From Stutzerimonas stutzeri (GTDB lineage: Bacteria; Pseudomonadota; Gammaproteobacteria; Pseudomonadales; Pseudomonadaceae): a stretch of DNA of 64,000 nucleotides. A model generated the notes under the pieces. It was not told the origin of the DNA, made no database searches, and saw nothing but the letters and a program-made list of their open reading frames with translations. This document shows, piece after piece, positions 47,621-56,902 of this stretch (position 1 is the first letter of the stretch; every line of letters starts with the position of its first letter). The position numbers and the translations under genes were made by a program. The stretch lies in NCBI RefSeq assembly GCF_024448895.1, contig NZ_JAMOIC010000013.1:80749-144748 (forward strand), written 5' to 3'.

Positions 47621-47629
47621 GGAAAACCC

Positions 47630-48880
47630 ATGAACGCGATACATCGTCTTGTTACTGCTGTTTCCCTCGCCTCCCTCGTTCCCTTTGCTCACGCCGGTGA
47701 AGTTGAAGTTCTGCACTGGTGGACATCAGGCGGCGAGAAGCGCGCCGCGGACACGCTGCAGCGCCTCGTTGAAGAGCAAGGTCACACCTGGAAGGATTTC
47801 GCCGTAGCCGGCGGCGGTGGTGAAGCCGCCATGACCGTGCTGAAGACCCGCGCCGTTTCCGGCAATGCACCCGCAGCAGCCCAGATCAAGGGCCCCGACA
47901 TCCAGGAATGGGGTGAGCTGGGTCTGTTGACTGATCTCAATGACGTGGCTGAAAAGGCCAAGTGGGACGAGTTGCTACCCAAGCAGGTCTCCACCGCCAT
48001 GAAGTACGAAGGCGACTATGTGGCCGTGCCCGTCAACGTGCACCGCGTCAACTGGCTGTGGATCAACCCAGAAGTATTCGAGAAGGCCGGCGCAACGCCG
48101 CCTACGACTCTCGACGAATTTTTCACTGCAGCTGAAAAGCTCAAGGCGGCTGGTTTCATGCCTCTGGCCCATGGTGGTCAGCCTTGGCAGGACGGCACCG
48201 TATTCGAAGACCTCGCCCTGGCGGTGCTCGGCCCGGAAGACTTCCGCAAGGCCTTCGTCGATCTCGACCGTGACGTGCTGACCGGCGACAAGATGGTTGA
48301 AGCCTTTGCTGCCCTGAAAAAGCTACGCGGTTATGTCGATAACAATGCCGCGGGTCGTGACTGGAACAGTGCCACCGCGTTGGTCATGAACGGCAAGGCC
48401 GGCATGCAGATCATGGGCGACTGGGCCAAGAGCGAGTGGAGTGCTGCCGAGAAGATCGCTGGTGAGGATTACAAGTGCCTGCCTTTCCCCGGAACCGAAG
48501 GCAGCTTTACCTACAACATCGACTCGCTGGCCATGTTCAAACTCAGCAACGACGATAACCGTCAGGCACAGCAGGATCTGGCCCGCACTGTACTAGAGCC
48601 TGAGTTCCAGCAATTCTTCAATCAGAACAAGGGCTCCATTCCGGTTCGTCTGGATCAGGACATGAGCGAATTCGACGTCTGCGCCCAGCAGTCGATGAAG
48701 GACTTCAAGTCAGCTGCGCAAGGGCCGGGTCTGGTGCCCAGTCTGGCTCATGGCATGGCTGCGTCCAGCTATGTCCAGGGCGCGGTGTTCGATGTCGTCA
48801 CCAACTTCTTCAACGATCCTGATGCCGATCCGAAGAAGGCGGCGCAGCAACTGGCTGCGGCGATTCAAGCGGTTCAGTAG
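47630..48880 (+). CDS. gtsA: Glucose ABC transporter, solute-binding protein
   Basis: 416 residues: signal peptide cleaved after AHA (about residue 22), then the family-1 extracellular binding fold ([19 protein letters not shown]). Aromatic residues such as HWW near the mature N-terminus usually stack on the sugar. Equivalent to PA3190 / P. putida GtsA, high-affinity glucose binding in the periplasm. A strong terminator follows. Confidence 0.94.
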   Translation: MNAIHRLVTAVSLASLVPFAHAGEVEVLHWWTSGGEKRAADTLQRLVEEQGHTWKDFAVAGGGGEAAMTVLKTRAVSGNAPAAAQIKGPDIQEWGELGLLTDLNDVAEKAKWDELLPKQVSTAMKYEGDYVAVPVNVHRVNWLWINPEVFEKAGATPPTTLDEFFTAAEKLKAAGFMPLAHGGQPWQDGTVFEDLALAVLGPEDFRKAFVDLDRDVLTGDKMVEAFAALKKLRGYVDNNAAGRDWNSATALVMNGKAGMQIMGDWAKSEWSAAEKIAGEDYKCLPFPGTEGSFTYNIDSLAMFKLSNDDNRQAQQDLARTVLEPEFQQFFNQNKGSIPVRLDQDMSEFDVCAQQSMKDFKSAAQGPGLVPSLAHGMAASSYVQGAVFDVVTNFFNDPDADPKKAAQQLAAAIQAVQ

Positions 48881-48886
48881 CGCTTT

Positions 48887-48911
48887 GGGTCGCGTTCCGC
48901 GACCCCTTTTT
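48887..48911 (+). terminator. Rho-independent terminator between gtsA and gtsB
   Basis: Perfect 8-bp stem GGGTCGCG/CGCGACCC with a TTC loop followed by CTTTTT, seven bases after the gtsA stop codon. Inside an operon it should let only part of the transcripts continue into the permease genes. Confidence 0.85.
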
Positions 48912-49036
48912 ACAACCTTGATGCCTTGGCATCGAAACCCGGCGGCCGGTCATTTGATCGGCCGTGACGGGAGAGTCATGCCCCGCAATCAGCATTGGAA
49001 CCGCGTCATGCAACCTGTATTCGTCCGGAGCCAACC

Positions 49037-49963
49037 ATGAGCTCAACCGCTGTCATCACCAAGCCGTCCCGGCTCACCAAGGCGTCACCGCTCGATGCGC
49101 TGCAGAGCTGGCTACCCAAGCTGGTTCTGGCCCCAAGCATGCTGATTGTCCTGGTCGGTTTCTACGGCTACATCTTCTGGACGTTCCTGCTTTCGTTCAC
49201 CAATTCGCGTTTCATGCCCAGTTATAAATGGGTCGGTCTGCTGCAGTACGAGCGACTCTGGAACAACGACCGCTGGTGGGTCGCGAGCAAGAATCTGCTG
49301 GTGTTTGGCGGGCTGTTCATCACCATCAGCCTTACCATCGGCGTGCTGCTCGCTGTGCTGCTGGATCAGCGCATACGGCGTGAAGGCTTCATACGCACCG
49401 TTTATCTGTACCCGATGGCGCTTTCGATGATCGTCACCGGTACGGCCTGGAAATGGCTGCTCAATCCGGGGCTGGGCATCGACAAGATGCTGCGCGACTG
49501 GGGCTGGGAAGGCTTTCGTTTCGACTGGCTGGTTGACCCCGATCGGGTCGTCTACTGCCTGGTCATCGCTGCCGTCTGGCAGGCCTCGGGATTCGTCATG
49601 GCCTTGTTTCTGGCAGGGCTGCGTGGCGTCGACCAATCCATTGTTCGCGCCGCTCAGATCGACGGTGCCAGCCTGCCAAGCATCTACCTGCGCATCGTTC
49701 TGCCAAGCCTGCGGCCGGTGTTCTTCAGCGCACTGATGATTCTTGCGCACATCGCCATCAAGGCGTTCGACCTGGTAGCTGCGATGACGGCAGGAGGCCC
49801 AGGCTACGCCTCGGACCTTCCGGCGATGTTCATGTATGCCCATACCTTCACGCGAGGACAGATGGGGCTTGGTGCCGCCAGCGCCATTCTGATGCTCGGC
49901 GCGGTCATGGCGATCGTCGTGCCTTACCTGTATTCGGAATTGAGGAACAAGCGCCATGACTAG
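49037..49963 (+). CDS. gtsB: Glucose ABC transporter, permease 1
   Basis: 308 residues, six helices, with the ABC-coupling EAA loop (RAAQIDGASLPSIYLRIVLPSLRP). Belongs to the MalF-like permeases. ATG 49037 with GGAG at 7 bp; the frame opens earlier at TTG 48995. Overlaps gtsC by 8 bp. Confidence 0.94.
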   Translation: MSSTAVITKPSRLTKASPLDALQSWLPKLVLAPSMLIVLVGFYGYIFWTFLLSFTNSRFMPSYKWVGLLQYERLWNNDRWWVASKNLLVFGGLFITISLTIGVLLAVLLDQRIRREGFIRTVYLYPMALSMIVTGTAWKWLLNPGLGIDKMLRDWGWEGFRFDWLVDPDRVVYCLVIAAVWQASGFVMALFLAGLRGVDQSIVRAAQIDGASLPSIYLRIVLPSLRPVFFSALMILAHIAIKAFDLVAAMTAGGPGYASDLPAMFMYAHTFTRGQMGLGAASAILMLGAVMAIVVPYLYSELRNKRHD

Positions 49964-50801
49964 TCTGGTAGGGCGTAAGCGCCTGACATTCAGCCGGGTG
50001 GCCATCTACGCAACGCTGCTTGTGGCTGTCGCGATCTACCTGGTCCCGCTGGTGGTGATGCTGCTGACCAGCTTCAAGACACCTGAGGACATCCGTACCG
50101 GCAACCTTCTATCCTGGCCTGACGTGATGACTGCGATCGGCTGGATCAAGGCGTGGGACGCCGTGGGCGGATATTTCTGGAACTCGGTGAAGATCACCGT
50201 ACCAGCAGTAATCATTTCGACCCTGCTCGGTGCGCTCAATGGCTACGTCCTGGCGATGTGGCGCTTCCGGGGTTCTCAGTTGTTCTTCGGGCTGTTGCTG
50301 TTCGGCTGCTTCCTGCCGTTCCAGGTAATCCTGCTGCCAGCCTCGTTCACCCTCGGCCAGCTCGGGCTCGCCAATACCACGCCCGGGTTGGTGTTGGTGC
50401 ATCTGGTGTATGGCCTGGCGTTCACCACGCTGTTCTTCCGTAACTTCTACGTAAGCGTGCCTGACGCGTTGATCCGGGCAGCGCGTCTCGATGGCGCGGG
50501 CTTCTTCACCATCTTCGGGCGGATTCTGCTGCCGATGTCGATCCCGACGATCATGGTCTGCCTGATCTGGCAGTTCACTCAGATCTGGAACGACTTCCTG
50601 TTTGGTGTGGTGTTTGCCAGTGGTGACACGCAACCCATCACCGTGGCGCTGAACAACCTGGTCAATACCAGCACGGGTGCCAAGGAATACAACGTCGATA
50701 TGGCTGCGGCGATGATCGCCGGGCTGCCAACGCTGGTGGTGTACATCCTCGCTGGCAAGTATTTCCTGCGCGGGCTCACTGCCGGCGCGGTCAAGGGTTA
50801 G
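49956..50801 (+). CDS. gtsC: Glucose ABC transporter, permease 2
   Basis: 281 residues, MalG-like, six helices, EAA loop RAARLDGAGFFTIFGRILLPMSIP. Partner of GtsB; start overlaps its stop. Ends 10 bp before gtsD. Confidence 0.94.
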   Translation: MTSLVGRKRLTFSRVAIYATLLVAVAIYLVPLVVMLLTSFKTPEDIRTGNLLSWPDVMTAIGWIKAWDAVGGYFWNSVKITVPAVIISTLLGALNGYVLAMWRFRGSQLFFGLLLFGCFLPFQVILLPASFTLGQLGLANTTPGLVLVHLVYGLAFTTLFFRNFYVSVPDALIRAARLDGAGFFTIFGRILLPMSIPTIMVCLIWQFTQIWNDFLFGVVFASGDTQPITVALNNLVNTSTGAKEYNVDMAAAMIAGLPTLVVYILAGKYFLRGLTAGAVKG

Positions 50802-50811
50802 GAGAGCGACC

Positions 50812-51969
50812 ATGGCTGCACTAGAACTTTGTAACGTTCGCAAGAGTTATCCCGGCAGCGCCAACGAAACGCTGAAGGACATCGATCTTAAAATCGAGGA
50901 TGGCGAATTTCTGATCCTCGTAGGTCCGTCAGGCTGCGGTAAGTCGACCTTGATGAACTGCATCGCCGGCCTTGAAGACATCTCGGGTGGTGAAATCCGC
51001 GTCGATGGCGCGGATATCAGTTCCGCCAGCCCGAAGGATCGGGACATCGCCATGGTGTTCCAGTCCTACGCGCTGTACCCGACGATGACCGTGCAGGAGA
51101 ACATCGCCTTTGGCTTGAAGATGCGCAAGGTACCTGCGGACAAGATCGAGGAGGAGGTTTCGCGGGTCGCCAAGCTGCTGCAGATCGAGCACCTGCTCGG
51201 CCGCAAGCCATCGCAACTGTCGGGCGGCCAGCAGCAGCGGGTGGCAATGGGACGTGCGCTGGCGCGGCGGCCGAAGATCTATCTGTTCGACGAGCCGTTA
51301 TCCAACCTCGACGCCAAGCTGCGGGTCGAGATGCGTACCGAAATCAAGCTGATGCATCAGCGTCTGAAGACCACCACCGTCTACGTAACTCATGACCAGA
51401 TCGAAGCCATGACGCTTGGCGACAAAGTGGCGGTCATGAAGGACGGCATCGTCCAGCAGTTCGGTACGCCGAAGGAAATCTACAACAATCCGGCAAATCT
51501 GTTCGTTGCCAGCTTTATCGGCTCTCCACCGATGAATTTCATTCCGTTGCGGCTGAGCAAACTGGGCTCGACCTGGCAAGCGCTGCTCGACAGCGGTCAG
51601 GATCGCTGCGAGCTGCCGTTGGAGCTTGCCGAGGGCGAATCGCTTGAAGGTCGCGAGGTGATTCTCGGTATTCGCCCGGAGCAGATCAGCCTGGGCACCG
51701 AGGGAGGGCTGCCGGCCCTGCGAGCCGAAGTGCAGGTGGTCGAACCTACCGGGCCTGACACCATGGTTTTCGTCGAGCTCAACCAGACCAAGGTCTGCGT
51801 TCGCCTCGCGCCGGATGCGGCGCCTGCGCCCGGTGTCAGCCTGAATCTGCAATTCGAGCCGGACAAGGTGCTGCTTTTCGATGCCAAGACCGGTGAACGG
51901 CTGGGTGCCGTCAAAGGCAATGGCTCGACCGAGCGCAATGGAACGGTCACTCGATTGATGGCTCGTTGA
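50812..51969 (+). CDS. gtsD: Glucose ABC transporter, ATPase
   Basis: 385 residues, MalK/UgpC type: Walker A GPSGCGKST (38-46), Q-loop FQSYALYP, signature LSGGQQQR, Walker B LFDEPLSNLD, switch histidine in VTHDQ, then the C-terminal OB-type regulatory domain (VILGIRPEQISLG). Powers GtsBC; such ATPases can be shared among sugar importers. Confidence 0.95.
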   Translation: MAALELCNVRKSYPGSANETLKDIDLKIEDGEFLILVGPSGCGKSTLMNCIAGLEDISGGEIRVDGADISSASPKDRDIAMVFQSYALYPTMTVQENIAFGLKMRKVPADKIEEEVSRVAKLLQIEHLLGRKPSQLSGGQQQRVAMGRALARRPKIYLFDEPLSNLDAKLRVEMRTEIKLMHQRLKTTTVYVTHDQIEAMTLGDKVAVMKDGIVQQFGTPKEIYNNPANLFVASFIGSPPMNFIPLRLSKLGSTWQALLDSGQDRCELPLELAEGESLEGREVILGIRPEQISLGTEGGLPALRAEVQVVEPTGPDTMVFVELNQTKVCVRLAPDAAPAPGVSLNLQFEPDKVLLFDAKTGERLGAVKGNGSTERNGTVTRLMAR

Positions 51970-52133
51970 GCCCAAGTGGGAAAAAGGCTTGGTCGCGGTA
52001 TATCTGCGTACCGGCACAGGTTTCATCCGAATGTTATTGATGTGCCTGGTTTTTCGGTGACACGGACGAATCCCGTGATTGCCAGAAAGTCGAGACGCAG
52101 CTCGCAAAGATGCGGGCTTGCGGATCGTAAGGA

Positions 52134-52149
52134 GAGCCGGCTTCGGCTC
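52134..52149 (+). promoter_or_regulatory. Leader hairpin before the porin gene
   Basis: GAGCCG-GCTT-CGGCTC, a perfect 6-bp stem, in the stretch between gtsD and the porin, about 45 bp before its start. May stabilise the leader or end some gts transcripts; no T-run. Confidence 0.4.
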
Positions 52150-52163
52150 GATCCAACAGCAGT

Positions 52164-52177
52164 AACAACAATAAGAA
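52164..52177 (+). promoter_or_regulatory. Crc/Hfq-type A-rich motif before the porin gene
   Basis: AACAACAATAAGAA extends AANAANAA over two further repeats, just ahead of the GGAG of the porin gene. The best such motif in the window. Confidence 0.7.
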
Positions 52178-52193
52178 GCTAATTGGAGCGGAT

Positions 52194-53417
52194 ATGAAAA
52201 AAACCACACGCCTGGGCCTCGCGGTGTCGCTGGCCAGCCTCGCTATGCCGGTTGCAGTCCAGGCCCTGGACTTTAATGGATATGTTCGTAGCGGTGTCGG
52301 TGAATCGAGCGGAAGCGATTCACAGGCCTGTTTTCAACTGCCCGGCGCACCTTCGAAGTTTCGCCTCGGTAACGAGTGTGAGCAGTACGCGGAGCTGGGG
52401 CTGCGCCACGATCTGTTCACAATGAACGATGGTTCTGTGCTGAGCATCGAGGGCATGGCAGCGCTTTACAACGAATACGACCACACGCCCAAGTTCACCG
52501 GCGATCATGGCTTTGCGCGGGTGGTGCAGGCCTATGCCGAGTGGAGCAAGATGCCAGCGCTAAACGGCGGGTCGTTGTGGGCCGGACGGCGCTTCTACAA
52601 GCGGAACGACATCCACATTTCCGACTTCTACTATTGGAACCAGAGCGCGACCGGTGCCGGTATTGAAGACATGGAAATTGGTGGCTTGAAATACAGCTAT
52701 GCGTTTTCCCGCAAGGACAGCGTGTTCCAAGAGGATTACATCAACCGCCATGACTTCAACGTCGGAGGCTTCAAGTCCAACCCTGATGGCGAGTTGCAGT
52801 TCGGGGTCAGCTATATCGATGATCCTGATCAGAGCGAATCCAACAGCGGCTGGGCCGTGACCGCTCAGCACGAGCAGGTTGGCTTCCTTGGCGGCAGCAA
52901 CACCTTCGCCGTTCAATACGGTGAAGGCCCTGGTACCGGCTTGGGTTATACCGGTGACGTCACATTGGGCAGCAGCGACAAGAGCTGGCGCGTTGTTGAG
53001 TTCTTTGATTGGCAGGTTACGCCCCGTTTCGGTGGGCAATTTCAAGCTGTTTATCAGAAGGATAAGCGTCAGGATGGCGGCGACCAGGACTGGATCTCGG
53101 TGGGCGTGCGTCCGGTGTATGCCTTGACCGATCAGTTCAAGTTGGTGGCTGAGGTTGGACATGACCAGATCGACGCCCCCGAGGGGACGCGAAAGCTGAC
53201 CAAGTTCACCGTGGCACCGACCTGGTCACCTGCTGGCCCGGATTTCTGGTCGCGTCCTGAGGTGCGTCTGTATTACACATACGCTCAGTGGAACGATGAA
53301 GCGCAGCAGGCTGCGAACCTGATGGCAGCCGGCAGCGCTCTGTCTGAAAACGGCGCCTTTGGCAGCGCTCAACATGGCTCCAACTTCGGTGTTCAGGTCG
53401 AGTACTGGTGGGACTGA
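52194..53417 (+). CDS. LamB-type sugar porin (maltoporin family)
   Basis: 407 residues; signal peptide cut after about residue 24 (VQA-LDF), then an outer-membrane barrel ending in a terminal aromatic pair plus D (YWWD). Segments LDFNGYVRSGVG, CFQLPGAPSKFRLGNECEQYAELGL and WAGRRFYKRNDIHISDFYYWNQSATGAG are those of the LamB family, including aromatic greasy-slide residues. P. aeruginosa has OprB in this place, which is a different family. Probably takes up glucose or oligosaccharides for the Gts system. Confidence 0.9.
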   Translation: MKKTTRLGLAVSLASLAMPVAVQALDFNGYVRSGVGESSGSDSQACFQLPGAPSKFRLGNECEQYAELGLRHDLFTMNDGSVLSIEGMAALYNEYDHTPKFTGDHGFARVVQAYAEWSKMPALNGGSLWAGRRFYKRNDIHISDFYYWNQSATGAGIEDMEIGGLKYSYAFSRKDSVFQEDYINRHDFNVGGFKSNPDGELQFGVSYIDDPDQSESNSGWAVTAQHEQVGFLGGSNTFAVQYGEGPGTGLGYTGDVTLGSSDKSWRVVEFFDWQVTPRFGGQFQAVYQKDKRQDGGDQDWISVGVRPVYALTDQFKLVAEVGHDQIDAPEGTRKLTKFTVAPTWSPAGPDFWSRPEVRLYYTYAQWNDEAQQAANLMAAGSALSENGAFGSAQHGSNFGVQVEYWWD

Positions 53418-53504
53418 TCGTACCGATAGCCTAAATCGCTTAGAACCTCCCGGCAGCGAGGGCCTCTACTTAGCGGTAGGGTCCTGGCTGAAGCGGAGGT
53501 GGTT

Positions 53505-53696
53505 TTGGGCGACAAGGCGAAAAATCCATGTATCAGTATCTGTAAGCTAAAGGACGACATCTGCATCGGCTGCGGGCGCAGCCGGGACGAGATGAAGGCC
53601 TGGAAGGGAATGAAAAACAAAGAGCGCAAGGCGGTCAATGAAGTGGCCGCCGAGCGGCTCAAAAGTCTGGGCAAGGCCAGGAAGAAAAAGAAGTAA
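53505..53696 (+). CDS. DUF1289 small cysteine protein
   Basis: About 63 residues with the DUF1289 pattern NPCISIC...ICIGCGRSRDEMKAW and a Lys-rich tail. Four cysteines suggest metal binding; function unknown. GGAGG at 53495-53499 suits TTG 53505 as the start (an upstream GTG at 53499 overlaps the Shine-Dalgarno). It ends where the convergent hexR stops, with no gap. Same order as PA3185-PA3184. Confidence 0.8.
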   Translation: MGDKAKNPCISICKLKDDICIGCGRSRDEMKAWKGMKNKERKAVNEVAAERLKSLGKARKKKK

Positions 53697-54560
53697 TCAG
53701 TTTTCCTCGGCCGGGTAGCGGGTCGCCATCAGGCTTTCCTTGATCTTGCGAAGATGCGGCTGGAAATCCACCCCGCGCCTTAGCGTCACGCCAGCGGCAA
53801 GCGCATCGAGCACTGTCAGCTGGATGATTCGCGACGTCATCGGCATATAAATGTCGGTGTCTTCGGGCAGGGGGATGTCCAAGCTTAGCGTGCAGACCTT
53901 GGCCAGCGGTGAGCCCGCTGCAGTCAGGCCCAGCACTGAGGCGCCATTGTCGCGCGCAACAGTTGCCGCCTCCACCAGCTCGCGAGTGCGGCCCGTATAG
54001 GAAATGATTACGAACAGGTCGCCGGTATGTGCGACTGACGCCAGCATTCTCTGCATCAACACATCGCTGTGGGCAGTGACTGGCAAGTTGAAGCGGAAGA
54101 ACTTGTGCTGCGCATCAAGCGCGACCGAGGCCGATGCACCGAGTCCGAAGAAATGGATCTGACGTGCCTGGATCATCAGGTCCACGGCGTGGCTGATTGC
54201 CTGCGGGTCAATTGCCTGACAGGCGCTGTCCAGCGAGGCGATTGTGCTGCCGAATATCTTGCGGGTGTAGGCCTCGGGACCATCGTCGGCTTCAACCGCG
54301 CGGCTCACGTATGCGGCGCCACTGGCCAGACTCTGCGCCAGTTGAATCTTGAAGGCCGGATAACCAGCGGCGCCGAATGACCTGCAGAAGCGATTGACGG
54401 TGGGTTCACTGACCTTGGCCGCTTGGGCGAGCGCGGCGATGCTGTAGCGGGTCGCTTGCTGGGCATCACTCAGAATGACCTCCGCAACCTTCCTTTCAGC
54501 TTTGTTCAGCTCTTCGAGCCGGTTGTTTATCTGTTCCAAGAGATTTTTCATGCGATCCAT
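53697..54560 (-). CDS. hexR: HexR, KDPG-responsive repressor (RpiR family)
   Basis: 287 residues: N-terminal helix-turn-helix ([24 protein letters not shown], about 40-63) and a C-terminal SIS sugar-phosphate domain ([35 protein letters not shown]). Represses zwf-pgl-eda, edd-glk and gap until KDPG binds. The start MDRM matches known HexR. Operator sites are seen at 54634 (shared with zwf) and between gap and edd. Confidence 0.96.
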   Translation of the reverse strand: MDRMKNLLEQINNRLEELNKAERKVAEVILSDAQQATRYSIAALAQAAKVSEPTVNRFCRSFGAAGYPAFKIQLAQSLASGAAYVSRAVEADDGPEAYTRKIFGSTIASLDSACQAIDPQAISHAVDLMIQARQIHFFGLGASASVALDAQHKFFRFNLPVTAHSDVLMQRMLASVAHTGDLFVIISYTGRTRELVEAATVARDNGASVLGLTAAGSPLAKVCTLSLDIPLPEDTDIYMPMTSRIIQLTVLDALAAGVTLRRGVDFQPHLRKIKESLMATRYPAEEN

Positions 54561-54633
54561 GTCTCTTCTTTCAAGGGCCCGCGTTCGCAGTGGCTTCGAG
54601 AAGCTTGGCGATACGCGAAAAAATCAGGATATG

Positions 54634-54649
54634 TTGTTTTTAATAACAA
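54634..54649. promoter_or_regulatory. HexR operator in the hexR/zwf divergent region
   Basis: TTGT-TTTTAATA-ACAA, an exact TTGT-N8-ACAA. It covers the -35 region of zwf (-10 TAAAAT at 54661-54666) and lies 74 bp before hexR, allowing repression of zwf and possibly autoregulation. Confidence 0.8.
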
Positions 54650-54713
54650 CATTATGTGCTTAAAATGCGCGCAACAACCTGTCACGCAGCTTAATTTGGT
54701 TAGTATAAAAAAC

Positions 54714-56183
54714 ATGCCTGCTATCACTGTTGACGCAACCACCTTTGCTCTGTTCGGCGCGCTAGGCGACCTGGCGCTACGCAAGCTGTTTCCTGCACTT
54801 TACCAGCTGGATCGAGCGGGTCTGCTCCATCGTGACACGCGCATATTGGCGCTCTCTCGCGATACCGGCGAGGCCAGTGTCCATCTGGAGCGAGTCGATC
54901 AGGCGTTGCGCCGCCATGTTCCTGCCGCGCAGCTGGATGAAGAGACGCTCGCTCGGTTCGGCGCAAGGCTTGAATACCTCACCATGGACTTCCGCAATGC
55001 GCAGGATTACACGGCGCTGGCTGAGGTGGTATCGCCCGATCTGCCGTTGATTGCCTATTTCGCCACGCCTGCTTCGGTATACGGATCGATCTGCGAGCAC
55101 CTTGCCGCTGCAGGGCTGGCTGAACAGGCGCGCGTCGTACTGGAAAAGCCGATCGGCCATGACCTGGAGTCCTCCCGGGTGGTCAACGATGCCGTCGCTC
55201 AGTACTTTCCCGAGACGCGTATCTACCGGATCGATCACTACCTCGGCAAGGAAACGGTGCAGAACCTGATAGCGCTGCGCTTTGCCAACAGTCTGTTCGA
55301 GACGCAGTGGAATCAGCACCACATCTCCCACGTCGAGATCACGGTGGCCGAGACAGTCGGTATCGAGGGGCGCTGGGGATATTTCGATCAGGCCGGCCAG
55401 CTGCGCGACATGATTCAAAATCATCTGTTGCAACTCCTCTGCTTGATCGCAATGGATCCGCCGAGCGACCTCACCGCCGACAGCATTCGCGATGAGAAGG
55501 TAAAGGTGCTCAAAGCCCTGGCTCCGATTACGCCTGAGCGTATCGGGCAGCAAGTGGTGCGGGGGCAGTACGTCGCCGGTTCGGTCGGTGGCAAGGCTGT
55601 GCCTGGGTATCTGGAGGAAGAAAACTCCAACGCCGAAAGCAGCACTGAAACCTTCGTCGCCCTGCGTGCCGAGATATGCAATTGGCGCTGGTCGGGCGTA
55701 CCGTTCTATCTACGCACCGGCAAACGCATGGGCGAAAAGGTTTCGCAGATTGTCATTCATTTCAAGGAACCGCCTTTCTATATCTTCGCGCCGGAACAGC
55801 GCTCGCTGATCAGCAACCGCCTAATCATCCGCCTGCAGCCTGATGAAGGCATTTCATTGCAGGTAATGACTAAAGAGCAGGGCCTCGACAAGGGCATGCA
55901 TCTGCGGAGCGGGCCGCTGCAGCTGAATTTTTCGCAGACGTACAAGAGCTCGCGTATCCCCGATGCATACGAACGGTTGCTGCTGGAAGTGATGCAGGGC
56001 AACCAGAACCTCTTCGTGCGCAAGGACGAAATCGAGTACGCCTGGAAGTGGTGCGATCAACTGATCGATGGATGGTCCCGTATGGGAGATGCGCCGAAAG
56101 CGTATCCAGCTGGTTCATGGGGACCGGTAGCCTCCATCGCACTGATAACCCGTGACGGGAGGTCCTGGTATGGAGATCTCTGA
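54714..56183 (+). CDS. zwf: Glucose-6-phosphate 1-dehydrogenase
   Basis: 489 residues. Oxidises glucose-6-phosphate to 6-phosphogluconolactone, making NADPH. Cofactor loop [12 protein letters not shown] (14-25), EKPIG (144-148), and the active-site signature RIDHYLGKE (172-180). ATG 54714 is the natural N-terminus ([15 protein letters not shown]), but no clear Shine-Dalgarno precedes it (AAAAAAC only). Overlaps pgl by 14 bp. Confidence 0.96.
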   Translation: MPAITVDATTFALFGALGDLALRKLFPALYQLDRAGLLHRDTRILALSRDTGEASVHLERVDQALRRHVPAAQLDEETLARFGARLEYLTMDFRNAQDYTALAEVVSPDLPLIAYFATPASVYGSICEHLAAAGLAEQARVVLEKPIGHDLESSRVVNDAVAQYFPETRIYRIDHYLGKETVQNLIALRFANSLFETQWNQHHISHVEITVAETVGIEGRWGYFDQAGQLRDMIQNHLLQLLCLIAMDPPSDLTADSIRDEKVKVLKALAPITPERIGQQVVRGQYVAGSVGGKAVPGYLEEENSNAESSTETFVALRAEICNWRWSGVPFYLRTGKRMGEKVSQIVIHFKEPPFYIFAPEQRSLISNRLIIRLQPDEGISLQVMTKEQGLDKGMHLRSGPLQLNFSQTYKSSRIPDAYERLLLEVMQGNQNLFVRKDEIEYAWKWCDQLIDGWSRMGDAPKAYPAGSWGPVASIALITRDGRSWYGDL

Positions 56184-56883
56184 TTTGCAGCTCCCGGCTG
56201 AAGTCGAGACTAAAAGCTTTAAAGATGCGGCGGAGATGGCCCAGGCGCAGGCCGAGCGCGTCGCTCGTGCACTGGACGTCGCGATAAGCGAGCAGGGCGG
56301 CGCGAGCCTGGTGGTCTCCGGCGGTCGCAGCCCGATCGCATTTTTCGAGGCGTTGTCTACCTGCGAGCTCGACTGGTCCCGTGTCCAGATCAGCTTGGCC
56401 GACGAGCGATGGGTGGATTTAAGCGATACGGATAGCAACGAAGGTTTGATTCGTCGCCATCTGCTGCAGAACGCGGCGGCAGAGGCGCAGGTCATCGGGC
56501 TTTCGCAGCCTGCCGAATCGCTTGAAGAGGCCGCGCAGCTGGCAGGCCAGAGGCTAGCGAGCCTCCGCCAACCTATCGATGTGCTGGTGCTTGGTATGGG
56601 TAACGATGGTCACACTGCGTCCTTGTTTCCCGATAGCCCTTTGCTGGCGCAAGCTCTCCAGCGGGACGGCACCGCGAGTTGCCTGCCAATGCATGCACCC
56701 GTCAAACCGCAGCAACGTATCACCATGACTTATCCGCTACTTGCCGCCGCACGTATGCAAATGCTGGCCATTCAGGGGCCGGACAAGCTCGAAACCTTGC
56801 AACAGGCCTTGCGCCTCGAACCGATGCAGATGCCCATTCGCGCATTTCTGCATTCTCCTTTGGAAATCTATTGGTGCCCCTGA
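56170..56883 (+). CDS. pgl: 6-phosphogluconolactonase
   Basis: 237 residues, DevB/Pgl family: [14 protein letters not shown] phosphate loop, LADERWVDL, and [15 protein letters not shown]. Hydrolyses the lactone made by Zwf. ATG 56170 with GGGAGG, inside the zwf end. 19 bp before eda. Confidence 0.95.
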   Translation: MEISDLQLPAEVETKSFKDAAEMAQAQAERVARALDVAISEQGGASLVVSGGRSPIAFFEALSTCELDWSRVQISLADERWVDLSDTDSNEGLIRRHLLQNAAAEAQVIGLSQPAESLEEAAQLAGQRLASLRQPIDVLVLGMGNDGHTASLFPDSPLLAQALQRDGTASCLPMHAPVKPQQRITMTYPLLAAARMQMLAIQGPDKLETLQQALRLEPMQMPIRAFLHSPLEIYWCP

Positions 56884-56902
56884 GGGCCGAGGACCTTTGC
56901 CG

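Noticed and set aside
51298-52209. 303-codon antisense frame over gtsD end and porin leader
   Set aside because: Overlaps firm coding sequence and the porin leader elements; no recognisable protein features.
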